Below are positions 17,105 through 25,694 of a DNA stretch of 48,753 nt, piece by piece. Origin of the DNA: Clostridia bacterium (GTDB lineage Bacteria > Bacillota > Clostridia > Oscillospirales > CAG-272). Made by a program: the position numbers and the translations under genes. Under the pieces are notes generated by a model. The model was not told the DNA's origin. It saw only the letters and a program-made list of their open reading frames with translations, and made no database searches. The first letter of the stretch is position 1. Every line of letters begins with the position of its first letter. Location of the stretch: contig JAFVQU010000015.1 in assembly GCA_017504625.1 (NCBI GenBank), forward strand, positions 1 to 48,753, written 5' to 3'.

Positions 17105-20100
17105 ATGAAAAAATTATTGTGCCTTTTCATCGCAATACTTTGTGCACTGCCGCTCGTTGCCTGCGGTATGAGATCGGTGACAAATACTGTGTCAAACGAA
17201 TATGTAACAAAATTGCGCTCATACGATTCGGCAAAGGGTAAATTTGAGTTATTATCAAATGATACGAAGCCCTCACAAACGGAAACCGATACTGATATGT
17301 ATCAGCTTGGAGACGTTAACAAAGACGGTTCAGTAACAAGTGTTGACCTTCTTATTCTCTTTAAATATATCTACAACTCCAACCTCTATCCTATTGAGGA
17401 CGAGCGTTTGGGTGATGCAAACAGAGATGAGGAAATAACAAGCGCGGACGTTCTTAAAATCTTTAAAAACATATACCGTCCCGATCTTTATCCTCTTGAC
17501 TTTACAATACTTAATAACAATTCTCACGGTGAGGCATATTACATATTCGAGGTCTTCTCATTCTACGGAACACCGAACGGCTGGAAGGTAGATAACCGCT
17601 TTGACCTCTACAACACTACGGGTGCAAATATTCTTACCATCAGCGACAAATCAGATGAAGAATTTTATTCCTTATCAAGAGAATTTGACGCTGAAAAAGA
17701 CGGTATTTTACGACTCGAGCTTATTTTAAGCTTTGCGTCAAGCAACGGAGGAACCTATCTGTCATTCGATAACCCCAACGGTGAGAGTGAGATAGCAATT
17801 ACCGAGAAAAACGGTTATCTTACATTTGTCAGCAAGATTGACGAGATTATCACGGACATATCAATTCCCTCTAATATTGATTATCCCAGCCAATATGCGA
17901 TAGTGCTTGATATTGATCTTGATAAGAATACCGCTCAGGCAGTTGTCAACAACGAGAGCGTCGGTCAGATCGATATATCCTCAAGTGCAGTCCTTTCAAA
18001 ATTCGCCTGCGGCACTAAAAAGACCGGTACGGGTGCAATTTCACTCTATCACGCAGACCTTAGCAAAAACTATTTGCTTTCGGAAAGATTTTTGGTGGCG
18101 GGCTCTGCCGCGCAAAGGACTCCTGCATTGTGGAACTTCAACGGCGATTTCCAGCTTGCATCAACCGCCGGCGAGCGTGGATACGATAATTATAGCGTTA
18201 AAGCAGAAAGCACTGCCGGATCATACTCATCCGCGACAAGACAGATCGATCCCATATCGGGCAAGATCTCGTTTGAAACCTTTGTTTTGCTCCCTGAAAA
18301 GACTGACGGTGCATCGGTCTCTCTGACCTCGGGAGATAGCGAGATACTTAAATTTGAAACAGTTGACGGTAAGATCGTAATGGGCGATACCGTTCTCCAC
18401 GATTACACTCCCAACGTATGGCAGACGCTTCATATTGACGCCAATACCGATACCGGTATAGCGGAAATATATATCAACGGTAAATACCGCGCGGATATCC
18501 CCTTCTCTGCGGATTATTTTGACGGGGTGAAGGTCGAATTTGCTCCCGAGGAAAACGCTGTCATGTGGTTTGACGACGTATTGATCCACAACCTCTTTGA
18601 TTACGCGGATTATCCCTCCTACCCTCAGGTTGCCTCGTCAGACGATTATAACGTCGGCGTGAACGTATGCTGGCTTTGGAGAGACCAGAATTCGGGCGAG
18701 GGCTGGCAGGCGACGAGTGCCTTCTCCGAGCTTGATACATATCTCGGCTTCTACGACGAGGGCTTGCGCGAAACAGCCGACTGGGAGCTTAAAATCATGG
18801 CTGAGCACGGCATCGACTTCTTGCACGCGTGCTGGTACGGTCCTAATTCGGATCAGACCGAGCCTATAAAGAAAATGACGGTTTCCTACTCTGCTCTTCA
18901 CGAGGGATATATGTACGCAAAATACAGCAATCTTGTTGATTTCTGTATAATGTGGGAAAACAGTAGTGTAAACGTTACAAGCTTTGAAAATTTCAAGGAA
19001 TATATATGGAAATACTGGAAGGAGTATTATTTCTCCGATCCCAGATACGCCCGACTTGATAACAAGGCAGTTCTTACCGTATGGAATCTTAGCAACATGG
19101 TAAATGCTCTTGGAGGCACGGAGAATTTCAATGCCGCTGTTGAATTTATGAACCAAGACCTTAAAGAGCTTGGATATGACGGTCTTATTCTCCTTCTTGC
19201 AACTCAAGGAATTGAAAGTACAGGAAATTACAGCAATTACAACAGTAAGGGTATCACGGGTACGTACGCTTATCATTACGGTGCCAACGGACGCTTTGCG
19301 GACCATCAGATCAATTGCAACCGAACCAACTACGAAAACTCTCTTGGAATATCGCACCATATTCCCACGATATCGACGGGATTCAACGATATTGCGAGAA
19401 ACGATTCGAGAGACCCTCTCATTACCGCCGAGGATCACCTGAGAGTATGTGAGGACGTAAAGGATATTCTCGCACAGTATAACACCGGCACATGGAGAGA
19501 TAACACGGTAATGATCTCTACGTGGAACGAATACTCCGAGGGAACATATATTTTCCCATGCGAGCAAAACGGATATTCTTACCTTGAAAATATCAGAACA
19601 GCCTTTACAAATGACACGAGCGATCACTCCGAGGTCGATGTAAAGCCCACACAGTATCAGATAGACAGAGTAACTCACATGTTCCCCGACGGATACTCGA
19701 ACATACGTTGGTATCAGTTTGAGGAATCGGATGAACAAAAGAGATTGAACGACGTCAACGGATACGTGGCGGTTTCAAGCTCTGCAAGCAATGTAGGTAA
19801 TTGGTCTACGAGCCACGGCTTGAGTAAATTCTCCACTTCTGACGGAACGATCAAAGGTGTATCGTCATCAACAGACTTCGGCATAAAAACAACCCTCAGC
19901 ACAGAGCTTATTGCGGCAGATGCTCCTATACTTCATATTCGCATGGAAAGCTCAAAAACGGGCGACTTGGAAATATTCTTCGCAGCCGCCGGTCAGAATT
20001 TTGCCGCTGAAAGAAGAATTGTCACAGGAATAAATACCGTTAACCAAATGGTCGACTATTATATTCGAATGGACAATCACAGTGAATGGAAGGACGTAAT

Positions 20101-21019
20101 ATCAAAAATCAGAATAGACCCCGGTAGCGGTAGCGTTTCCACCAGCTTCACAATCGAGCTGATCGAATTTATGAATTATCCTGAGATAGATCCTGATATC
20201 ACACGTATAGTCATCAATCATAACGATTACTCTTTGCGCTTTAACCCCATCGAAACCGAAAACGGTGATTATGAGATAGTCGGAGAAGCAAGAAGAGGTT
20301 TCTATTCCATGATGATGCTCTATCACGAGTGGAATCGCTTTGACGAAACACTTACAATCAAGACGCGCGATGAAGACACGATCGTATTCACAGTTGGCAG
20401 CGATATGATAACAGTCAACGGTGTTGAACAGTCGCTCGGATACATATTCTCTCTTCGTGACGGATTGCCCATATTCAGAATAAAGGGGCTTTGCGAGCTT
20501 CTCGGATATAAGTATACGGTTGAGGACAACAGAATTCTTATTCAGTCTTGCACCGATATCGAATATGAAATGCTTGGCAAGCGAGTTGAAGGACTGTGGG
20601 ATTTTGATTTTGCAGGATTTACAGACGGTTGGAAATCACAAAATGCGTCAATGACCGTTGACGGAAGCGGCGTTCTCGTCTTGACTCCGACAAATTCTGA
20701 CCCCGCAATCTACAAAGAAGTAAAGTTTAACGCTAACAAATACAGCCAGCTTATCATAGGTGTTAAATATTTCGACGGACTTGAAAAATTCAATCCTCAT
20801 TTCTACTTCCTTACGACAAGTAGCAGCACTTGGAATGAGGCAAAGCACGTATCCGCCACTTATGAAATTCCCAACAACGTAAAGGTTGGAGATACGGTAT
20901 ACGCGACATTTATCCTTCCCTCGTGCGCAAGCTGGACGGGAGATATAACTCATATCAGAATCGACGCGATATCGGGTACTCAGGTACACGAGATCGATTC
21001 TGTACAGCTTTTAAAATAA
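17105..21019 (+). CDS. Dockerin-containing lipoprotein with GH99/WbsX-like domain, paralog of the preceding gene
   Basis: A 1304-residue lipoprotein: signal MKKLLCLFIAILCALPLVA, lipidated Cys20. Residues 66-130 form a type I dockerin with two calcium loops: GDVNKDGSVTSVD and GDANRDEEITSAD. This replaces the Pro-Thr-Glu linker of the paralog. Two beta-sandwich regions, the GH99/WbsX-like domain (about 500-861; STWNEYSEGTYIFP), a further sandwich and a stalk-like segment follow in the same order, then one C-terminal module instead of two. Dockerins bind cohesins in cellulosome-type assemblies. Having a lipid anchor as well would tie a cohesin protein to the membrane. No cohesin gene is in this window. 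Confidence 0.8.
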   Translation: MKKLLCLFIAILCALPLVACGMRSVTNTVSNEYVTKLRSYDSAKGKFELLSNDTKPSQTETDTDMYQLGDVNKDGSVTSVDLLILFKYIYNSNLYPIEDERLGDANRDEEITSADVLKIFKNIYRPDLYPLDFTILNNNSHGEAYYIFEVFSFYGTPNGWKVDNRFDLYNTTGANILTISDKSDEEFYSLSREFDAEKDGILRLELILSFASSNGGTYLSFDNPNGESEIAITEKNGYLTFVSKIDEIITDISIPSNIDYPSQYAIVLDIDLDKNTAQAVVNNESVGQIDISSSAVLSKFACGTKKTGTGAISLYHADLSKNYLLSERFLVAGSAAQRTPALWNFNGDFQLASTAGERGYDNYSVKAESTAGSYSSATRQIDPISGKISFETFVLLPEKTDGASVSLTSGDSEILKFETVDGKIVMGDTVLHDYTPNVWQTLHIDANTDTGIAEIYINGKYRADIPFSADYFDGVKVEFAPEENAVMWFDDVLIHNLFDYADYPSYPQVASSDDYNVGVNVCWLWRDQNSGEGWQATSAFSELDTYLGFYDEGLRETADWELKIMAEHGIDFLHACWYGPNSDQTEPIKKMTVSYSALHEGYMYAKYSNLVDFCIMWENSSVNVTSFENFKEYIWKYWKEYYFSDPRYARLDNKAVLTVWNLSNMVNALGGTENFNAAVEFMNQDLKELGYDGLILLLATQGIESTGNYSNYNSKGITGTYAYHYGANGRFADHQINCNRTNYENSLGISHHIPTISTGFNDIARNDSRDPLITAEDHLRVCEDVKDILAQYNTGTWRDNTVMISTWNEYSEGTYIFPCEQNGYSYLENIRTAFTNDTSDHSEVDVKPTQYQIDRVTHMFPDGYSNIRWYQFEESDEQKRLNDVNGYVAVSSSASNVGNWSTSHGLSKFSTSDGTIKGVSSSTDFGIKTTLSTELIAADAPILHIRMESSKTGDLEIFFAAAGQNFAAERRIVTGINTVNQMVDYYIRMDNHSEWKDVISKIRIDPGSGSVSTSFTIELIEFMNYPEIDPDITRIVINHNDYSLRFNPIETENGDYEIVGEARRGFYSMMMLYHEWNRFDETLTIKTRDEDTIVFTVGSDMITVNGVEQSLGYIFSLRDGLPIFRIKGLCELLGYKYTVEDNRILIQSCTDIEYEMLGKRVEGLWDFDFAGFTDGWKSQNASMTVDGSGVLVLTPTNSDPAIYKEVKFNANKYSQLIIGVKYFDGLEKFNPHFYFLTTSSSTWNEAKHVSATYEIPNNVKVGDTVYATFILPSCASWTGDITHIRIDAISGTQVHEIDSVQLLK

Positions 21020-21026
21020 AAAACAA

Positions 21027-21064
21027 AAAATATCGGAGATGGACTTGTCCATCTCCGATATTTT
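21027..21064 (+). terminator. Terminator of the dockerin lipoprotein
   Basis: AAAATATCGGAGATGGAC pairs with GTCCATCTCCGATATTTT around TT. It can also serve the convergent rplS. Confidence 0.88.
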
Positions 21065-21079
21065 ATTTGTTCAAAAGAA

Positions 21080-21433
21080 TTAAGCCTTGGAAACGATGTC
21101 TTCCTTAACCTTGGAAGCCTTACCAACTCTGCCTCTGAGGTAGTAGAGCTTAGCACGGCGAACCTTACCCTTACGGATAACGTCGACAGCTACTACGTTG
21201 GGAGAGTGAAGGGGGAACGTCTTTTCAACGCCGCATCCGTAAGTAAGTCTTCTTACGGTGAAGGTAGAAGAAATGCCACCCTCGTGCTTTGCGATAACAG
21301 TACCCTCGTACATCTGAATTCTTTCTCTTGTACCCTCTACGATCTTGTTGTGAACACGAACGGTGTCACCGATGTTGAACTGGGGTACCTCTGTTTTGAG
21401 TTGCTCATTTGTAAAAGCCTTGATAAGATCCAT
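21080..21433 (-). CDS. rplS: Ribosomal protein L19
   Basis: A 117-residue large-subunit protein at the 30S-50S interface. Family hallmarks are [28 protein letters not shown] and the C-terminal [15 protein letters not shown]. It stands alone with its own promoter and leader; neither trmD nor rimM, its frequent partners, is next to it. AAGGAGGG precedes the ATG. Confidence 0.96.
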   Translation of the reverse strand: MDLIKAFTNEQLKTEVPQFNIGDTVRVHNKIVEGTRERIQMYEGTVIAKHEGGISSTFTVRRLTYGCGVEKTFPLHSPNVVAVDVIRKGKVRRAKLYYLRGRVGKASKVKEDIVSKA

Positions 21434-21524
21434 CTTAAAAGCCCTCCTTAAAATCTCAGGATGTTCATGCGAGCAAAGCAGCGGACCACCCCTGTAATAT
21501 TCGTGTTTTTCACACGCGGATTAT
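21434..21524 (-). promoter_or_regulatory. L19 leader RNA (candidate)
   Basis: The roughly 90-nt leader contains GCATGAACATCCTGAGA just before the ribosome site. This matches my memory of the L19 autoregulatory leader in low-GC Gram-positives. Upstream is a CGTGTGAAAAACACG hairpin. The regulatory role is inferred. Confidence 0.5.
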
Positions 21525-21553
21525 ATTATATCATATTTGATATATTTTTGCAA
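21525..21553 (-). promoter_or_regulatory. Sigma-A promoter for rplS
   Basis: TTGCAA (21548-21553), 17-bp spacer and TATAAT (21525-21530) on the minus strand. Confidence 0.75.
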
Positions 21554-21618
21554 GTATTAGACGAAAATAAATATGAACTTTTTGTAAATTATTGAAATTC
21601 ATTGGAATCCACACATTT

Positions 21619-23040
21619 TCAGCTCTTTCTTCTCTTCACTCCGGACAATATCTGCTTTAACGTTATCACGATATCTCTGCCGTTGAAAATGAGGCTGACA
21701 AGCAGGACACCGCCCGAGATAAGCAATCCGTAAAGAGTATCACCGTAAAGGCTCATAACTGTCGCTATTACGCCTATGAGGACCGTATTTATCGCAAGTC
21801 TCACATGATACAGATTGAAACGCATAAATCTTCCCATCGTAGCGGCGCGAACGATATAGACGGCAAAATAGCTTATAAAGGTTGCAATTGAAGCGCCCAT
21901 AGCTCCCCACTCTGGTATCATAACGAGATTTAGTGCTACGTTAACTATTGCTCCCAAGAGTGACGTCCAGAGCGACACCTGTGTTCTCTTTACTGTGAAA
22001 TAAACACTTCCAAGGAAGGTATCAAGCGCGGTGAAGACCGTAGCCGCGGAAAGCACGGGTATAAATACCCACGCGGCAAAATAGCTATCAGCAAAGAGTA
22101 TTTTTGCAAACAGCTGTGAGCATACCGCCAACGCGCCGCCACCAACAAACATTATAGCAATATAATATTTATATACCTGGGTATAAAATTCGGCGCATTT
22201 GCTTCTATCCTCAGACTCAGATACTGCCGAAAGCTTCCACGCATCGTTAAATATCGTGACCACGTAGGTAAGGAGCGTCGGTATCTTATACGCTGCGGCG
22301 TAAAGTCCGTTTTCTTCGTCAGAAACCATTGCGGCAACGAGATATCTGTCTGAAACGCCCGTTATCCACCAGAATATTGTTGACGGAACGAGTGGCAGAC
22401 AAAATCTGAGCAGATCCTTCATCACCGCGCGGCTTATTTTTGACGGAATAAACGCTCTATAAAGCTTTGCCACCAGGAACACGAAAACAGTCGTAAGGAA
22501 ATCGGCAAGAACTATCGACAAAACGTAACCGATGATACCCATATTAAAGCCTACAAGGAAAATAATATTGAGTACAACGGTAAGAGCCGTATTAAGCACT
22601 CCCTGCCCCGCAAACAGCTTTGTTCTTCCAATCGCGCAAACGTACTGAGAGCATACCGAATGCATATTCGACGCAATTACGTACAAAATAATAAGCCAGA
22701 TATACGCATCAAAATAATCAAAGAAATTAAGAAGCGGTGACAAGGCAAGAAAGCCCGCGCTTCCGAATATCATCAGCATCGCGCCGTTGGTAAAGAAGGA
22801 TTCCTTGTCAACGCTCTTGTCAGCCGCGTTTCTGAATATTCCCTCGCTGACACCAAGGCAGGCAAGCGGTATTATCAGATTACACAAATTCGTGATAAGG
22901 TCTGACGTACTGTATTCTGCGCTTGAAAGATACGATGTATAAAAAGGGAGCATAAAAATGACGATCAGCTTTGACACGAATTTACCTACGGTAAATATCA
23001 ACGTATTTGACAAAAGCTTTATACCTCTGCTTTGCTTCAT
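21619..23040 (-). CDS. Polysaccharide flippase, MATE/Wzx-like
   Basis: A 473-residue, 12-14-helix membrane protein of the polysaccharide-export branch of the MOP superfamily. It starts KLLSNTLIFTVGKFVSKLIVIFMLPFYTSYLS, the helix-1 pattern of Wzx/RfbX-type flippases (first 20 residues are the most telling). They move undecaprenyl-linked sugar units across the membrane. No glycosyltransferases are adjacent, so the cargo is unknown. SpoVB/MurJ relatives are possible but less likely from the N-terminus. Confidence 0.8.
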   Translation of the reverse strand: MKQSRGIKLLSNTLIFTVGKFVSKLIVIFMLPFYTSYLSSAEYSTSDLITNLCNLIIPLACLGVSEGIFRNAADKSVDKESFFTNGAMLMIFGSAGFLALSPLLNFFDYFDAYIWLIILYVIASNMHSVCSQYVCAIGRTKLFAGQGVLNTALTVVLNIIFLVGFNMGIIGYVLSIVLADFLTTVFVFLVAKLYRAFIPSKISRAVMKDLLRFCLPLVPSTIFWWITGVSDRYLVAAMVSDEENGLYAAAYKIPTLLTYVVTIFNDAWKLSAVSESEDRSKCAEFYTQVYKYYIAIMFVGGGALAVCSQLFAKILFADSYFAAWVFIPVLSAATVFTALDTFLGSVYFTVKRTQVSLWTSLLGAIVNVALNLVMIPEWGAMGASIATFISYFAVYIVRAATMGRFMRFNLYHVRLAINTVLIGVIATVMSLYGDTLYGLLISGGVLLVSLIFNGRDIVITLKQILSGVKRRKS

Positions 23041-23067
23041 TTTGTTGCTCCTTTCATTTGAAATATT

Positions 23068-23088
23068 CGGGCGACCGTTGGTCGCCCG
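23068..23088 (-). terminator. Hairpin between yebC and the flippase gene
   Basis: CGGGCGACC/GGTCGCCCG with a 3-nt loop lies 15 nt after the yebC stop. It has only a weak T-run on the minus strand, so it may attenuate rather than end transcription. Confidence 0.55.
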
Positions 23089-23102
23089 TGTTTTATCTTT
23101 GA

Positions 23103-23834
23103 TTAGAATTCGTTATCGCAGTTATGGTATACTTCCATAACGTCGTCGTCTTCCTCAAGCTTCTCGATAAGAAGTCCCATAAACTTGATGTCATCCTCGC
23201 TTGTAAGCTCAACGGTGGTAGAGGGCACCTTGGTCTTTTCTGCCGATGCAAGCTCGTAGCCTGCAGCCTTGAGAGCCTCTGCGATGTCGTAGACGTCCTC
23301 GGGAACGGTGTAGATCTCAAATACTCCGTCCTCACCCGAGAAGTCCTCAGCACCTGCCTCAAGCGCGGTTTCCATAAGCTTATCCTCCTCGATCTTGCCG
23401 TCCTCGTCAGTGATGACGATAACGCCCTTGTCTTCAAAGAGGAAGCTTACGCAACCGGTCTGACCCATATTGCCGTGGTACTTGGAGAAATAGGAGCGAA
23501 CGTTACCTGCAGTTCTGTTTCTGTTGTCGGTGGTTGCCTCAACAATAACCGCAACACCTGCGGGGCCGTAGCCCTCGTAAACTACCTCCTCGTAGTTTTC
23601 GCCCGTGCCGCCCATTGCCTTCTTAATAGTTCTTTCGATATTATCGTTAGGAACGTTGTTCGACTTTGCCTTTGCGATAAGGTCGCGGAGCTTTGCGTTA
23701 GAGTTGGGATCTCCGCCGCCCTCTTTTACCGCGATCGTGATCTCTTTACCGATCTTTGTAAACACCTTCGCTCTCTGCGCGTCGGTCTTTTCCTTTTTGT
23801 GCTTAATGTTCGCCCATTTGCTATGTCCTGACAT
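23103..23834 (-). CDS. yebC: YebC/PmpR-family (TACO1) protein
   Basis: A 243-residue protein with the invariant start SGHSKWANIKHKK and the acidic C-terminus. Family members bind DNA as regulators, and recent work on the family links them to translation through difficult (e.g. proline-rich) sequences. Both are family knowledge. It lies 39 nt downstream of argS on the same strand and is probably co-transcribed. Confidence 0.92.
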   Translation of the reverse strand: MSGHSKWANIKHKKEKTDAQRAKVFTKIGKEITIAVKEGGGDPNSNAKLRDLIAKAKSNNVPNDNIERTIKKAMGGTGENYEEVVYEGYGPAGVAVIVEATTDNRNRTAGNVRSYFSKYHGNMGQTGCVSFLFEDKGVIVITDEDGKIEEDKLMETALEAGAEDFSGEDGVFEIYTVPEDVYDIAEALKAAGYELASAEKTKVPSTTVELTSEDDIKFMGLLIEKLEEDDDVMEVYHNCDNEF

Positions 23835-23873
23835 GATATATATTTCCTTTCAATTATTAACTTATTTGTTTTC

Positions 23874-25607
23874 TTATATACGCTCGGTCTTCTTCAAGCA
23901 GATGAGCGAGAAAGCAGATCCAAGCACGTGCTTGGTCGCCTCGGTGAGCAGAATTCTCGTACCGCGCACGTTTTTGTCCTCGGCATTGAGGATCGAGCAC
24001 TCGTGGTAGAATTTGTTGAACGCTACGGCAACGTCGAGAATAAATCTCGTGATGACCGAGGGCTCGTAATCGCGGATCGCGGTGAGTACCTTTTCTTCAT
24101 ACTGACAAAGAGTTTTAAGAAGCGCCGCTTCCTCATCGGCAGTGATAACGATCTTGCCTCCAAAGCTCTTTTCTACCTTTTCAAGCACGGAGCAGGTACG
24201 CGCGTAGGTGTACTGAACGTATGGACCGGTGTTTCCGTCGAAGGAAAGCGCGTCCTCAAGATTGAAGTTGATGTCCTTGATTCTGTTGTTGGTAAGATAG
24301 TAGAATACTATCGCGCCAACGCCAACCGCCTCGGCTACGTCGTCGCGTCCCTTGAGGTCGGGGTTCTTCTCTTCCATAATTCCCTTTACCTTCTCGATAG
24401 CAAGCGCAAAGAGATCCTTGAGAAGCACTACGTTACCCGTTCTCGTCGCAAGCTTTGCGCCGTTGAGCGAAACCGTACCGTAAGGGATATGAACAAGCTG
24501 ATCGTGCCACTCGTAGCCCATAAGCTCAACGACCTTGAACCACTGCTTGAAGTGGAGTATCTGCTGGTTACTGGTTACGTAAATTGCCTTGTCGAAGTTA
24601 TATTCGTTCTTTCTGTAAACCGCTGCCGCGATGTCACGGGTAGGATAAAGAGTTGAGCCGTCGCGCTTGAGGATCAAGCAAGGAGGCATTCCGTACTCTT
24701 CAAGGTCAACGATAGACGCACCGTCGTCGATCTTCATAAGTCCCAACTCGCGCAGCTTTTCAACCTGTGCGGGCATCTTATCGGTATAGAAGCTCTCACC
24801 CTTGTAGCTGTCAAACTCAATTCCGAGCTGCTTGTAGGTCTTTTCGTATTCAGCAAGGCTGATCTCGACGAACCACTTCCAAAGCGCGATATTTTCCTCA
24901 TCGCCGATCTCCATCTTGCGGAACTCTGCTCTTGCCTCGTCAGCAAGGTCGGGGCGCGCGGGAATTCCCTGTTCTTCGTCACCCTTGATAGTGTTGTTGA
25001 TGCGAACGTAAAGCTCAACGAGCTTGTCAATTCCACCCTCCTCGATCTGCTCCTTGTTACCCCAGAGCTTGTAGGCAACGATAAGCTTACCGAACTGTGT
25101 TCCCCAGTCGCCAAGGTAGTTGATGCCCACGCACTTATAGCCTGCAAACTCGTGCAAACGCTTGAGCGCGTGACCGATTACAGTCGTGCCGAGGTGTCCT
25201 ATATGGAAGGGCTTTGCCACGTTAGGCGAGGAATAGTCAAGAACTACCGTCTTGCCCTCACCAAGCGTGGGCGCACCGTAATTTTCTTTTTTATTAAGAA
25301 TTTCGGGAAGAATGACCTCTCCGAGATATTCGTTATCGATCTTTATGTTAAGGTATCCGTTTACCGCTTCAGCCTGTGCTATGGGGCTTCCCGAAAGTCC
25401 CTCCGCAATAGTCGCCGCTATCTGCACGGGGGAGCGACGGAGCGCCTTTGAGAGCTTAAAGCAAGGGAAAGCAAGGTCGCCCATCGTAGTATCGGGCGGA
25501 TATTCGAGCATATCTGCGATCTCTGCCGCGGTAAGAGTTGCCTCGGGATTGATCGCGTGAACGCCGCAAAGAATCTTCTCGGCTATCTGTAATTTGATCT
25601 TAAGCAT
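23874..25607 (-). CDS. argS: Arginyl-tRNA synthetase
   Basis: Class I synthetase of 577 residues that charges tRNA-Arg. Motifs: the ATP-binding SSPNVAKPFHIGHLGTT (HIGH), GINYLGDWGTQFGKL, and LYPTRDIAAA in the catalytic domain. An N-terminal tRNA-D-loop domain (Add1) precedes them, and an all-helical anticodon domain ends the protein. The N-terminal MLKIKLQIAEKI is usual. It has its own promoter although recN lies just upstream. Confidence 0.95.
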   Translation of the reverse strand: MLKIKLQIAEKILCGVHAINPEATLTAAEIADMLEYPPDTTMGDLAFPCFKLSKALRRSPVQIAATIAEGLSGSPIAQAEAVNGYLNIKIDNEYLGEVILPEILNKKENYGAPTLGEGKTVVLDYSSPNVAKPFHIGHLGTTVIGHALKRLHEFAGYKCVGINYLGDWGTQFGKLIVAYKLWGNKEQIEEGGIDKLVELYVRINNTIKGDEEQGIPARPDLADEARAEFRKMEIGDEENIALWKWFVEISLAEYEKTYKQLGIEFDSYKGESFYTDKMPAQVEKLRELGLMKIDDGASIVDLEEYGMPPCLILKRDGSTLYPTRDIAAAVYRKNEYNFDKAIYVTSNQQILHFKQWFKVVELMGYEWHDQLVHIPYGTVSLNGAKLATRTGNVVLLKDLFALAIEKVKGIMEEKNPDLKGRDDVAEAVGVGAIVFYYLTNNRIKDINFNLEDALSFDGNTGPYVQYTYARTCSVLEKVEKSFGGKIVITADEEAALLKTLCQYEEKVLTAIRDYEPSVITRFILDVAVAFNKFYHECSILNAEDKNVRGTRILLTEATKHVLGSAFSLICLKKTERI

Positions 25608-25640
25608 TTCTATCGTCCTCTCTTTTTTTCACAACTTTAG

Positions 25641-25669
25641 ATTATATCATAAACCTATATATATTTCAA
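25641..25669 (-). promoter_or_regulatory. Sigma-A promoter for argS-yebC
   Basis: TTGAAA (25664-25669), 17-bp spacer and TATAAT (25641-25646) on the minus strand. Confidence 0.75.
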
Positions 25670-25694
25670 TATTGATTTTAATTTTTTCGCAAAT

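Noticed and set aside
18638-19738. 366-residue minus ORF inside the dockerin lipoprotein
   Set aside because: Shadow of the real gene; no signal, motif or ribosome site.
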